Shown: in pieces, positions 35,021 through 46,471 of the stretch
Numbering within the stretch: position 1 is the first letter of the stretch
How the letters are laid out: each line of letters starts with the position of its first letter
Assembly: GCA_013368445.1 (NCBI GenBank)
Contig: JAACJO010000007.1
Location: 496,001-560,000, forward strand
Length of the DNA: 64,000 nucleotides
From: Leucocoprinus leucothites
Lineage: Eukaryota; Basidiomycota; Agaricomycetes; Agaricales; Agaricaceae
Reading direction: 5' to 3'
Notes under the pieces: model-generated
Database searches by the model: none
What the model was told of the DNA's origin: nothing
Seen by the model: only the letters and a program-made list of their open reading frames with translations
Position numbers and translations under genes: made by a program

Positions 35021-37489
35021 TTACCGTTTTCGACTAACGTGGATTGACTGCTTCGTCAATCGTCTGACCTCCGGTGAACTTGAATTAAGTGTACGAGGTA
35101 AACCCGCAGCGTGCTTGTACTTCCTAATTATCTTTGTTACGTCTCGCCGCAGTTGAACACGGGTGCTCACGCCCCTCCTCCGTTTCGATGGATCCTCCAG
35201 TGAACGAAAGAGTTTCAGAAGCTCATGCAGTGGCAATCCGACATACTCTCGGGGAAATGGTTCCACAAACGTCCACAGAGTTAGAAGAAGCTTCCTCGCT
35301 GCACCGAATTGCCGAACGAAAACAAAGGCGTCGCAAAGGGCGGATATGGCTCGGGCGTCAGGTCGGATCCCATCAGCAATCATGGTTTGGAAAAGTTCGG
35401 CGGCCGCTCTTGGTTGTCTCTGATACGCATACCCTTGAAGGAGGATAGTATACAAGACAAGGTTAGGCTTCATTTTGACCGTACGCATGATTTCCAATGC
35501 TTTTTCCGTTTCGCCCCTCAGGGTAAAAGCCTCTATCAAAACCGCTACATGATAAACCTGTGGTGTCATCCCTCGAGCAAGCATGTCATTGTATACATCG
35601 ATCGTGGCAGATGTGTCGCGCCTAATAATCCCTTCGTATCTCATACGAAGGCCGAGCATAGCTGCGTCGCTCTGTATGCCTCTTGACTCCAACGATCGCA
35701 AGAGCGAACGTGCTAAATTTGGGCGCCCTATGTAACGCCCCAAACTCAATCCAGCAGCTGGATTGGTCGAGGAATGTTGATCGCCGTCATGTTCTGAGGA
35801 CGGCTTATCGGGGTAAGGTTTATGCCGCGCGAAGTATAGGCGAGCCTTTTCGTCTCGGAAAAGCCGTCCCATAATAGCGTGGAGGTGGTTAAGGGAGGGA
35901 CGTAATAACGGAGAAATTTGTCGCAGCATGCGAAGAACGAGGGAAGGGGTTGCTTTTTCTGAATGGATGAGGTGATCGACCAATATTTTCGTGGTGTACG
36001 AATCAGGTTTGATATTGGCCCGTTGCATGAGCTCAAGTATTATTCGAGCAGGACCTAAACCTTGAGATGCCAGCAGGCCTCGCATGAGAGCATGAAGGAC
36101 ACCGATGGTGGGATGAATGGGCGAGATAACCAACGGCCAGTGTCCACCGGGCTCTGGCTTACTTCTCTGCAGCTGATCATAGAGATCGTCAAACTTGCAC
36201 GGGGTAAGAAGTTGAGATGTGATAAACACAGCAGAACGCGGTCGATTAAGAGCGAACTGCAACTCTAAAAACACCTCGAGAATAGCAGGTGAGGACTCGA
36301 AGCCTCGCTGTCCCATGAAAGTAAAAATCTTGTCGGCAGTGAGAAAATCTGACCGAGCGATACAAAAACGTATGCCGAGGAGAAACGTCTCGAGGTCCGG
36401 CGTGACAGAAATAGGGCATGCTGAATCCAGTAAAGGGACCGGCGAGCTCTTATCGACACCTGAAGCGCCGAGGATTTGGAGGGGCCCAACCGCGTTCTTG
36501 TCGAATAGTGAAAGGAGTTGGTGAAAACCTGGGTCGTCGTTGAAAAAAAGGTGTGTTTTCAAAAGTTGATTGAGCGTGAAGGTTCTGCTTGACGGAGGTA
36601 GGGACGCTAAAGCAGATATCGCGAAATCTCGTACATGCATATCCTGGCCTAGATTCCGGTAATTTGCCGCGATGATAGAATGGGTAGTGTGATCTGTGGG
36701 AAAACCAGCTTGTTCCATCAACTTCAAGCACTGGCGTGCGCCGGCAAGGTTGCGGTTTCGCAAATGAGCGACTAACATCCAATGCCAAGTCCTCCTGGAA
36801 GGCTTCACACTGGCAGCTTCGTAGTCTCGCAATATCGTATCCACGGCTATGAAGTTTTCTAGTTCGCAGAGGGCCCTCAGCCGCCAGTCGAGAAGCCGAC
36901 CGGTCATGGTATCGAGACTGTCCCCGGCAAGACGGCAGACCTCCAATACGAGGGCATACCGCTTGTGCTGCGTCAGCGTCCAGCAAACACTCTCGTATGT
37001 GGGCGCATTTAGACGACACCCATATGCAACTGACAGGCTCAGTAAACGAATGCACGGGGCAGGATTGTCTGAGGCAGCGAGAAAGTTCGCAACATGGAGA
37101 ATAGTACGGCGTTTCTGGAGAATCTTTCGAATGGTAGAGGGAACAGTTGATCCAGAGTTGAGACTTTGAAGGGCGAGTTCGGTGGTCCGGCCATGGTGTT
37201 CGAGAAAAGTGGTGAATGCGTTGGCGAGGTAATTGGGAGAATCGGATTGAATGCGCGTCGGAGAGTCTGAAAGTTTGGGTGGTGATCGTTCGCTGTCTAG
37301 GCTTTTTTCCGCGGGAGCTTCTTCTTGCCACGACGCGTATCGAGGGGGGCTGTATTGAGGACTCGTGGCTGCGACCGTGCCCCATCGTGATTGCGCAGAG
37401 GGAAAATGTCGGGCCGAAAGCTTGCATGACAGAATCGCAACAGAGTGCTCAAGGTAATGCCTCGGTACAACGACAACCCTCCTGAGCAT
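35021..37489 (-). CDS. Intronless pentatricopeptide-repeat (PPR) protein, probably mitochondrial
   Basis: An uninterrupted 822-residue frame, unusual in this intron-dense window. The start at 37489 gives a basic, Arg-rich, acid-poor N-terminus (MLRRVVVVPRHYLEHS) that looks like a mitochondrial presequence. PPR-like helix pairs are recognisable: TWHWMLVAHLRNRNLAGARQ, FETFLLG-type spacing around ITPDLETFLLGIRF, SYTTKILVDHLIHSEKATP, TSATIDVYNDMLARGMTPQ, VYHVAVLIEAFTLRGETEKA, LVLYTILLQGYAYQRQPRAA and ARAISALCDAFVFVRQFGAA. PPR proteins bind organellar RNA for processing, stability or translation. Which transcript is bound cannot be predicted here. The C-terminus is basic. Confidence 0.9.
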   Translation of the reverse strand: MLRRVVVVPRHYLEHSVAILSCKLSARHFPSAQSRWGTVAATSPQYSPPRYASWQEEAPAEKSLDSERSPPKLSDSPTRIQSDSPNYLANAFTTFLEHHGRTTELALQSLNSGSTVPSTIRKILQKRRTILHVANFLAASDNPAPCIRLLSLSVAYGCRLNAPTYESVCWTLTQHKRYALVLEVCRLAGDSLDTMTGRLLDWRLRALCELENFIAVDTILRDYEAASVKPSRRTWHWMLVAHLRNRNLAGARQCLKLMEQAGFPTDHTTHSIIAANYRNLGQDMHVRDFAISALASLPPSSRTFTLNQLLKTHLFFNDDPGFHQLLSLFDKNAVGPLQILGASGVDKSSPVPLLDSACPISVTPDLETFLLGIRFCIARSDFLTADKIFTFMGQRGFESSPAILEVFLELQFALNRPRSAVFITSQLLTPCKFDDLYDQLQRSKPEPGGHWPLVISPIHPTIGVLHALMRGLLASQGLGPARIILELMQRANIKPDSYTTKILVDHLIHSEKATPSLVLRMLRQISPLLRPSLNHLHAIMGRLFRDEKARLYFARHKPYPDKPSSEHDGDQHSSTNPAAGLSLGRYIGRPNLARSLLRSLESRGIQSDAAMLGLRMRYEGIIRRDTSATIDVYNDMLARGMTPQVYHVAVLIEAFTLRGETEKALEIMRTVKMKPNLVLYTILLQGYAYQRQPRAAAELFQTMIADGIRPDARAISALCDAFVFVRQFGAARKLLLTLWTFVEPFPREYVGLPLHELLKLFRSLEDPSKRRRGVSTRVQLRRDVTKIIRKYKHAAGLPRTLNSSSPEVRRLTKQSIHVSRKR

Positions 37490-39060
37490 GAACAAACCGA
37501 CTGGTGTCCAGGTTGAAAAGGATAGTCCTGTGGCCTACCAGATACCTTTAGATACGAACAGGACATAAAGTGATATAGAACATACACGTCCACAGGTGTC
37601 GAATGGTTATTTCAAAGCAAAGAATATTGCATAGGCGCTCTGTGAACTGAGAGCGTCGTCTGAGCTCTTCACAAGACAGGTCCTGAAAGACGCTTGCCGA
37701 GTCTCTTTTCCCATTTTTCCCGTGCCTTCGTGATGAGAAACTCACGTGGCGTTTGTAGTCACGTCACAGTACCCATGATGACTGTCACCCTTCAATTTGA
37801 GCGTCCGCTATGTGTTACTCCAGCGTCGTCAAGAGCACTCGCCTATAGTCACCTTGTGCTATCTCTTAGAGCTCCATTCTCAGCCAAATTGACTTGCCTA
37901 CAGGCAAACCCTGATATCTGAACGACGCAGGGTAGTATCAATCTAATTACTCTGCCCAACACCGATTACAATTTTTAGATGCGTTTACCGAGAAACTTGC
38001 CAGTTACACGCTTACCCCGACTTGGTCAATTACATCATTGAACCTGGATTCCAGTAACAAGCAATGAAACTCAGATATGTAAATTGCCTTTTCCAGAGGG
38101 GATAGTCCGGCGGCTCCTCTTTTCACTCGCATCCTTTGTGGGTTTGAATCTCGGGCCCCAATAAGAGGCCGAAGAGGTAATGCAGTTTGTGTCTTGCGAA
38201 GCGTATGCATTTGTGGTTAGCCTCGATTATTATGATAACCTGGCTACGGCGGGACTCGGCGAGCTTTTGAGGCATGAAATGGCTACGAAGTGTAAACACG
38301 CGAAAAAGACCGATAGTTTAATTTCCATGAATGCTTGCCAACTTATTTTGGATCATGGACACCGTAGCAGGGGAAGGCTGCCAAGTCTATTGCGCAGAAC
38401 AAAATGCTACGGACCGGTATCGCATAGCCACAGCTCATCGCAAAGAGCGCGGCAGAGAAGTGAGCTGGACGATGCCGCATGATTGGAAATTATAGTAGAA
38501 AACGTGGCCAATTTCAAAATATAGAATGACAAGTGGCTATACGCTAGCATCCAACTGGCACGGATATGTTTGCTGACAATCGAGTCAAGGATGAGAACTT
38601 TCGCTTGAAGAGGCCGTAAGCCCGGATCGTAAATCACCTTCCACGTGAACCTGATGCCTTCCGTTCCGGGCGGAGTGATGGACTCTAAACAAGGTAACGC
38701 AATCGTAGTTCATCATATACAAGCCGCACTCGCCGCTCTGCGTCGGTGAGCAGGCAGTGCCACAATGTGCTTCGCTTATGCGTTGCCCCAAGAACATCAT
38801 CATTGGAACCTGCTTATATTCCGCATGGGTTACCGGCTATTTTCGTCTTCGCTTGTCATCTACTTTCTCTGAGCTAGATCAGTTCAGATCTTGGCTCTGC
38901 GCGCTCGTTTCAAGGACGGCAAGGCTATCCGAAACAACATGATTGCTTTCCGTTCCGTCAAAGGCTTCTCCGTTTACAAGGTCGATTTCTACCTGTACTT
39001 CATTCCGAATATATAACCTGACTGCTTCTATCAGGATGACCCAACGCAAATTTCTGAACC
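37490..39060. other. Long gene-poor stretch
   Basis: 1.57 kb with no gene I can support. Several short open frames exist on both strands. The most gene-like is minus 38017-38210, described separately. No transposon ends, long repeats or tRNA were found. The stretch separates the conserved housekeeping block on the left from the adenylate-forming enzyme. Confidence 0.45.
38017..38210 (-). CDS. Possible first exon of a small unknown gene
   Basis: An ATG-started frame of about 65 residues ending at a good donor (GTAAGC). It contains a basic N-terminus and a helix-prone segment, PLEKAIYISEFHCLLLESRF. Downstream on the same strand near 37690-37735 another frame reads LQTPREFLITKAREKWEKRL before a stop. 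I could not join the two with acceptable splice sites, so this may be a real short gene with unusual introns or chance. Confidence 0.25.
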
Positions 39061-40872
39061 ATGGTTCCCTCACACCTAGCAGTGCTTGAAGCGAGCTCTT
39101 CAAGATATTCTCAACTACCTGTGTTTCGTACGCCTATTGTGAACGAGAAAACTGGTAAACTGGACTCTTGGCGATCGATATCCTATAGTCAATTCCAGCG
39201 AGACGTCGAAAGATTCTCCAAGTTCTGGTGGTCAAAGCTTTCGGGCGACGGAGTACCGCCACAATCGGTGGTTGGTGTCTGGTATGTACATCCATGGGCT
39301 GCATGTTGATACGCAGCGCTGATTCCTTCCAGGATCGGGGGTTTCACTTACACAGACGTCCTGCACATCTATGGACTGTCGAGGGCGGGATATATCCCCC
39401 AATTATTCAGTCTTCGCCTCCCCAATCCCATGGTTGTCTACGAGCTGCTTGCGAGGGCAAATGCAAAAGCACTGGTTTACGAAGCAACCTTTGCAGCGAT
39501 CTGTACAGATTGTCCAGTCCCAGCTCACCTGGCCGTCGGACTCGACCTTGTTCCGGAGTCTTCAAGTCCTCTACCACCCCGTTATCCCATCACAGAACAA
39601 GACGTGGCATTCATCTTCCATACGAGTGGCTCAACCTCAGGAAGTCCCAAGCTCGTGCCCTGTGACTACCGTTGGATAGCAGCAGCTCTCACAAAATCCC
39701 GCCAAGTTAGTAAACCCTGGAATGAACATCGTCAGGATGTCACAGTTTGGATGGGCAGCATGTGTCATATAGGCCAGAGTTTCAGTATGTGGTTGCAGTC
39801 CACACGATAGTATTCTATCTAACCTGATTTTCAGTGCTTCTGGGTAGTTTGCAACACGGAACCTGCACCATTCAACCGACTGTTATTTCCTTCTCATCAG
39901 AAGAACTGATGGACATGATTCATCACTGCGGGCTTAATCGACTGAATCAATTCGCGGCATTTTTGGCCAGTCATCTCCGCAAGTCACGAACTGACAAAGA
40001 CTTGCTGTCTGAGCTCGCCGGGCTAGACGAAGTTCTTTACAGTGGTCTTCCTTTACCTCGTGACGAAGAGGAATGGGCCTACAAGAACGGAATTAAACTA
40101 AGGGTAAGTGTTCTTTCTCGCTTATCCGTAATTGGCATCTGATGGAGGAAACCGACGATAGAACACCTTCGGCAGCACGGAGTGTGGCGCAATGCTACTC
40201 TCTGTTGGTGGAGAAGGGCGAGATGCACCTTTCCTCCGACCCCTGGCTGGCACCGTCTATGAATTCAGACCCATTGCTCAGCCTACAGGGGATGCCAATC
40301 ACCAATCGAGTATGCGACTTCTGGAACTCGTCATCTTGAGATCTTCTGGCGACTGCCCAGATGTCTCTTTACGACACGCGGACGGCGATTTCCATACCGG
40401 GGACTTGTTTCAAGAAGTTGCTCCTGGCTCTTATGTGTTCCGGGGTAGGGACGATGACTGGATCAAATCTGAGAATAGCCTCCGATGTGATACCAAGTAA
40501 GGACATCTCCTAGATAGACAATGAGCCTGTACTGATCAGGTACCCAGGGCTATCGAGGACAACGCACGCGCTACGTGCAGCGCCTTCATCAAAGAATGCA
40601 TCGTCGTTGGCTCGGGGCGGCCATCGCCAGTGATGTTCATCGAACCTGCGGTGGAGATGGGTCATGACAAACTCAAGAAAGAAATCATTCGCAAAACTCG
40701 GCAATTCCACTCGCGAAGGTATCTCCACGAGCGTATCACCTCACCAAACATGATTGTCGTGGTGCCACCAGAAACGCTACCGAGAACCGCCACAAAAGGA
40801 AACATTCGCAGGAAAGCTGTTGAGGAAGCTTTCAAGACCGAAATTGACCAGATCTTTGGCATAACTGCATAA
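39061..40872 (+). CDS. Stand-alone adenylate-forming enzyme (AMP-binding superfamily)
   Basis: Activates a carboxylic acid as an acyl-adenylate. Exons are 39061-39281, 39333-39784, 39835-40103, 40162-40496 and 40548-40872, about 533 residues. Core motifs are intact: the P-loop-like A3 motif FHTSGSTSGSPKLVP (around residues 170-180), FGSTECG (317-323), DGDFHTGDLF with the conserved Asp, the hinge RGRDDDWIK, and the A10 segment PRTATKGNIRRK with the catalytic Lys. The protein ends soon after A10, so there is no carrier, reductase or condensation domain. It therefore looks like an acyl-CoA synthetase-like or NRPS-like adenylation protein, not a full synthetase. The substrate pocket cannot be read reliably by eye. 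It is not clustered with other biosynthetic genes. Confidence 0.92.
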
Positions 40873-41302
40873 GGACCCTCTTTTCCATCTCTTGTGCATT
40901 CTCATCTACCTTATCATTGATATTTATCATTTTTATTCGTATGTTCTCTAATTAAAGCTCTTAGTTATTATCAACCACTTGTAGCCCTAGCCAGCATTTT
41001 TGACCATTAGTGTAACTCGCTTCGACCTTATATCACTGACCCTGACTACATCTTTATCATACCATTTATCTCATATAATCCACGCAACTGTAGCTTTAAT
41101 CTATCAATTACATCCTCCTTGACTCTCGTACCGAGAGTCCAAATAATGAGCGCATCCACCTGAGGCTCGGGTGCGTAGATGTCATGGAGCGTGCTTTAAG
41201 TTAGCCATTCGACCGTAGCGAGCCTAATCCCCCGAGATTGACATGTCATTAATTGGCGAGTGATCATCGGGGCCAATGCTTCGGATGAGGCGGCGGCAGC
41301 GT
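40873..41302. other. AT-rich convergent intergenic region
   Basis: 430 bp between two converging 3' ends. AT-rich, with no open frame of note; it probably contains both polyadenylation regions. Confidence 0.5.
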
Positions 41303-42378
41303 CTACGGGACAAATACGTCGTCTTCGGTGATATGAAGCACAAATTTTGTAGTTTGTGAAAAATTGCCAAAAGTGCGCACGGTGCCAAACAAGCAGGTCG
41401 TAGGTAGGATACGGACGTGTTCACTATCCACCGCTTCGCAATCACCGCTAGTTATACTGGATGCTGTGAGGGTGATGTGATGTGAGGCTGGCAGGATATC
41501 CTTTCCAACGTTGCTTGCGACAGGAGGCAGATCAAAACGGCGTCGGACCTGTGTTGTCGAGGGTGGGCTTAGATCCCAGCTCGAAAGCAGAATCAGGGGA
41601 CCGTGCGAACGCGCGAGAGATTGAAGTGAGGCGAATACGTGGTTTAAAGGGGTTTTCGACAGACCAAGGATACTACTAGGATCACCAGAGTGGGCTTGTT
41701 CAAGAATATAGCGATCGGACCAATAAAATGCAGTGATTGAGTCAACAGCAAGAATACCAAGATCTGCGTCCGGCAGATTGGTAGCAAGATACATCGGTAG
41801 GTGTTGGATAGTGGTAGCTAGCTGGTGTGAACTTTTGGGTTGGAAGACGTGGAAATGATCCAAAGCCTTGGTTATCAAAGCCTCAACGTCGGGTGAGTCT
41901 AGGCTTAGGAGACGTTTAATACGCGAACGCAGAAGCCGGTCAAATCTTCGAACATCAAACTTTTTGTCGGTGTCTAAAAGGACGGCGGCCTTTCCCCAGC
42001 CACCAAGTTTGATCGAGCCAATTGAGGGTGGGAGGACGCAGTTCATGAGTAGGTAGTACAACATGTGTGATTTCCCAGACGCTGCTGGACCTTGCAGTTC
42101 TATAACGTCACCACGCTTGCAGGCCGATGTACGCCGCGTCTGACTTAAATGTTCGTCTAGTGAAGGGATAAGGGTATATCCCAGAGGAGACGCTGGGTTA
42201 ATCAGCGGGTGTTTGTGGCAAGGTAACTAATCGTTCCCATACTTTCATGGAGTACAGAAGACAAAAGCTGTCGGAGTCGTCAGAGAACGTCTGATACATC
42301 AGGTCAAGACCCTACTTCTGTAAGAGAGTGGGCCTGAATGGCACGGAAGAGAGATGCGGCTGACGGAGGCTCGGACAT
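41303..42378 (-). CDS. RecA/Rad51-family recombination protein, XRCC2-like
   Basis: A probable Rad51 paralogue acting in homologous recombination. Minus-strand exons are 42316-42378, 42243-42267 and 41303-42192, about 325 residues. A Walker A box GPAASGKSH lies at about residues 64-71, in the context KRGDVIELQGPAASGKSH. A Walker B-like strand (LGILAVDSITAFYW) follows, then a core beta-strand (PLILLSSWDL). The protein ends in a beta-rich segment (KFVLHITEDDVFVP). Size and spacing fit XRCC2 better than Rad51 itself, and no N-terminal HhH domain is visible. Exon 2 is only 25 nt. It shares a 186-bp divergent promoter with the coiled-coil gene. Confidence 0.75.
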
Positions 42379-42564
42379 GATGATGATTGACAAGTTACAA
42401 CGTGGATGATGATGGAATGCTGAAAGCGGCAAGTGCATGGCAACGAAAGTGAATGATGGCTTCAATTTCTCTCTGTCCCTCTCCTCTGCTTCACTTGCTC
42501 CTGTCTTCCTTCCAGTCAGACTACCCAGCACCCCACAGCTCACACTCGTTACTCAGCCACATCC

Positions 42565-45023
42565 ATGACCACCGTCTCTCCGAAAACGGTCCCTCGACGG
42601 CCTCCTTCCGCTTCCCCAACGCCCGCCTCGTCCATTGCCAGAGGTGCAACTGCGCGCTCGGCTGTGTCGCCTCGTGTCACTTCTTCCCTCAATTCGGCTG
42701 CTAGTAGACGAACACCATCGAAAGCAACCCAGCCACCTCCTCTCAACTCCGATGCTAATGAGGCTCTGGTTGCTTCTCTTAGGCAGGAAACTGATCAGAA
42801 GGAACAGGTAATTACGAGTTCTCGTATATTAAGTCATTGCCAACCTAATCACCTGTTACTAGCTTCTTATTCAATTGCAGAACAAAGATCAGAATATTGC
42901 CTCGTTGACGGGGGAAGTGGAAAGCTTGACCTCTGCCCTCCATACCATTGAAACGCGGCTCAATGAACTATACACGGAACAAGCCCGGTCCGAGGCTGAG
43001 CTGGCACAACGAATTGATATTGCAGAAAAGCTGCGAGCCCAGGTTCGCGAGTTGGAAAAGGAGAAGCGGGATCTCCAAAGACGATACAACGAGCAGGTCT
43101 GTTTATTCTTCCCTCCCCTTTTGACCCTTCTCTCAATCACCGACCTAGACTACGACGTTTGAGGCAGAACGACAGGCATTCTATGATAATGAGCAGCATC
43201 TTAAGTCACGAATTCAGTCGCTATCTGAGGCTCTGAAACGGGCAGAAGAAGCTGTGAAGGAGGTCCCGGAGCCACAATACGACGAGATTCGGGAACAGGA
43301 GGCACCATCTAAACATATATCCAATGCTCCTGCTCCCAAACAAGATCTTAACGACCCTGAAAATGAACCGGTTGAAATAACGGCGCTGAAGCTTGAGCTA
43401 TCCACGCTTGCCACTTCTCATTCCTCTCTTCAGAGCACTCTTGTACTCCTTCAATCTCAGCTTATGGACCTGAAGAGGGTAAACAACGAACTTCAGGAGG
43501 AGAACGAGAGTTATATGATATTATTGAGGGAGAAGACTCTGAACGGCCAATTTGACCTTATGCGACAGGTCGGAACCAGCAATGCGATCAGCGAGGACGA
43601 GGACGAGGACGACGAGACTGATGATAATGCTGAGCAACATACTGACGTCGGCAGCTTACGGAGCATTGGCCGTAGTACTCTTGATCGTGTCGATGAAGAA
43701 GGCGAAGGCGTGGATGGTCACACCGATGATGGTATCACCTTAGAAGACGATCTCGAGAAACCCCGCTTCTCCCGGCAATCAAGTCGACAAGGGCGGAAAC
43801 GCACGAACTCGACACACGAAACACAGGGCGAGTCTCTTGCAGATCTCCCTATTACCGGACCCGGGCTCGACCTTGCCGCCGAACTCGGTCGGGCAGAGAG
43901 CAAAGATATGCTTGAGGGTACTACTAACCTCGAAGAACAAGGGGTGTACAGTGGCAAGTCCAGGCGAAGCAAGAAAGGCTCGGACGGTCGCAAAGTCTCT
44001 GGATCCACAGATAGCAGCCATCTCAACCCCGTTGTTTCTGCTGAAATGGAGACCATGCGCTCCGAGATCAAATCTCTCAAGGACGCTAATAAAGCACTAT
44101 CGCTTTATGCTTCCAAGATCATCGATCGCATTATTGCACAAGAAGGGTTTGAACACGTGCTGGCTGTTGACTACGAGAAGGCTCCGCAAACGCCGTCAGC
44201 GTCTACCTTCCCTGGATCGGGTACCAAACAGTCCAACGCAGTCGTTTCCAAGGCCCGCCCGCAATCTCTCTTCATCGGAAAATCGGCGTCGGCGGGTTCC
44301 TCTGCCGTCGACTCTGGCGCAAGCTCGCCGAATCCGGTTGCACCGACCCGGCCACCAATGTCAAATCCAAAGGCAAATCGTCGATCTCTGTCCTTCGATT
44401 GGAGGAACATTTCGCTCTTCAACAATACTACTGAAAAGAAGCCGGAACTACGGCCCTTGACGTTGAAACCGGGATCCACAACTCTATCAAACGCTCGCAA
44501 GCTGGATACTGAGGAAGACGATGAAGACCGCAAGGAGCGCGAGCGTCTGAACGCTACCATGAAACTCATGGGTATCCAGCCTGCCCTTCAGTCGCCCATG
44601 CCACCTGCAGTTCCTCCGTCCGGGCCCATTGAACGATCCCAGTCAGATACCCCAGCTACTGCAACCACCAACCGTCGATTTTCATTTTTCGGCTTTGTGG
44701 GCAAAAACGCCGATACAAGCTCCGATGGTGCATCAGTACATTCCACACCTGCTGCGAACCAGCTTTCAAATGGTGATGGAATTCAAGAATTTGGAACATC
44801 TAATTCCGCGAGTCTGACACAAGAGGCATTAGAACATGCTGAGGCTGAGAATTCATTAGCAGCCTTGGATGCCCACGAACGCAAACTGAGTGTCGAGCTG
44901 GCTAAGGGTGGCAGTGGTGGTTTCACTGAGATCGCACCACGGCAAGGTCGTCGGAGTAAGAGGAGTGCAGGGGGCAGTGGGAGCACTGTGTGGAGTGCCG
45001 GCATGAGCGCAGCAGATGAGTGA
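42565..45023 (+). CDS. Coiled-coil protein of the fungal M-protein-repeat type
   Basis: About 777 residues from exons 42565-42807, 42881-43096 and 43149-45023. The N-terminus is basic and Ser/Thr/Pro-rich (KTVPRRPPSASPTPASS). A long heptad region follows: NIASLTGEVESLTSALHTIE, LRAQVRELEKEKRDLQRRY, LESTLVLLQ-type stretches, and MDLKRVNNELQEENESYMIL. An acidic run (SEDEDEDDETDD), Ser-rich linkers with many SP/TP sites, and a second helix (METMRSEIKSLKDANKALSL) come next. The C-terminus has RRFSFFGFVGK and a basic RRSKRS. There is no enzymatic motif. A cytoskeletal, septal or spindle scaffold is plausible but unproven. Confidence 0.8.
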
Positions 45024-45128
45024 ATATTTCTGATTACCCCAATACCCTCTCTTCGGTCATTGTCATGGCCAATTTCTGGAACTACTTTAGATATGTGAGC
45101 GCACTCGCAGAATCATGACTGACTAGGA

Positions 45129-45146
45129 TTTTTTTTTTTTTTTTTT
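45129..45146 (+). repeat. 18-nt T homopolymer
   Basis: An uninterrupted T run 105 bp after the stop codon of the coiled-coil gene, probably in its 3' UTR. Length may vary between isolates or be an assembly artefact. Confidence 0.8.
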
Positions 45147-45291
45147 CATGTATGCGGATGAATGCATTGTGTGAGGCTTCCAGTTTTCTGTTATTTGACA
45201 TCTATATACCTCGTATATGTATCATTGGATGGTCTTATTGTATGTACACTCATTTCTATGGATATAATTGTGGAATGAAACTGGAATTAAA

Positions 45292-46202
45292 CTAGCTTGG
45301 TGGTTGATGTCTGATCAATGTGTTCTGAGCATGGGTTCGTATCGTTGCAAACGGATTTTTTGCAAATTCCGGGTTGGACCGTATGAGCGGCTGTCGGAAC
45401 ATTTCTGTTTGTCTGAGAATCAAAATTAGGATTTTTGCAGCAATACCAGACATGAGGCAAGGATACGAACAAGGCGCGTTTGCGCTGGTTTTTAGACAGT
45501 GGGACTGTATTGCTCTCTCCAATTTTCCCAGCCCTTTGCTGTGTTTGAGATTGGTTTTTTTCGTCCTGTTGATCTGTCTCCATGGAACTGGAATCCTTAT
45601 TCCGTTTGGTTGCATTTTCGCCGGGCTGGCTGGCCGCATCTGCCTCATCTTCATCGGCGGCGATTGTTGAAAGTATCGCCTGTATGTCGTTCAATCCACC
45701 ACCGGCCAATTGTTCCTTTGCCTTGCGTTTTACTCGTCGTGTATGGGACTTAGAATACGGCGTTTTGAGTGCTCCGAGTTCTAGCCGTTCCGAAAGCCGG
45801 AAGTAAGCCGTTAGAATGTGGATACTAATCCAACAAAATCTAGGTAACCGAGACTGACTGTGAAGAAAAGCCTCCCGCTTCAAAGCTTGCCTTTCTTTCT
45901 TGGTCAATGTCTCTTGTGGTGTCTGCGCTGCGCCTAGGGCAGCTAAAATTTCATTTCCCTAGATGTGAGCTCAATCATGAGTCTCGTAGAGTAAATAGCG
46001 GGCAGATACCTACATACAGATGCTTCAGCAGCGGCGCCAATCTCTACATGCTCCACTACGTTGTCTCGTACGGCGAAGGACCGTTTGGAGAGTTTGACGG
46101 AGGGTTCATGAGCTGCGGCTCGCGACTTGTGTTCTTTGGGCTGAGGGCAATGACGTCAACGAGTTGAGTCTACCTTATGCAACAGATGAAGAAACTCACC
46201 AT
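45292..46202 (-). CDS. SLX9: Slx9-like 40S ribosome biogenesis protein
   Basis: A nucleolar protein involved in 20S pre-rRNA processing and pre-40S export. Minus-strand exons are 46200-46202 (the ATG alone), 46018-46140, 45859-45958, 45471-45780 and 45292-45412, about 218 residues. Family landmarks are KRSFAVRDNVVEHVEIG, LTKKERQALKREAFLHKL, TPYSKSHTRRVKRKAKEQL, LSKNQRKRAL, and the C-terminal RQPLIRSNPEFAKNPFATIR followed by THAQNTL. The first intron (46141-46199) begins GTGAGT immediately after the ATG; no other ATG is in frame with the conserved N-terminus PKEHKSRAAAHEPS. The middle is acidic and Gln-rich. Confidence 0.83.
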
Positions 46203-46471
46203 TTTTGAAGGAGGGGAGGATAAGATCAAGTCCCACTAACAGGTCATCAGAGTATTGGAACAAGATAAATATGAAGTTAGTTGATGGCCTGCAATTGATT
46301 CGATTGTCACCGCTCGGATCACGCCATTCGGCACTAGGCTTTCCACTCGCCTACTTTCTACTGCTTAACCGAAAATATGATCACGTTGACTACTATGGTG
46401 GCCGACGTCGCCACTGAAATGGACAATGTTTTCCTTTTGACAGTGTATCTATACAATTTCACCCCAAGGCG

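Noticed and set aside
36450..37427. A 325-codon open frame overlapping the PPR gene in another frame of the same strand
   Set aside because: It starts late, has an Arg/Ser-rich composition typical of a frame shadow, and has no domain; the PPR frame has clear repeats.
38120..38165. tRNA-like T-arm sequence (GGTTTGAATCTC)
   Set aside because: The stem pairs poorly, no matching acceptor or D-arm is found at the right distance, and no anticodon stem can be folded.
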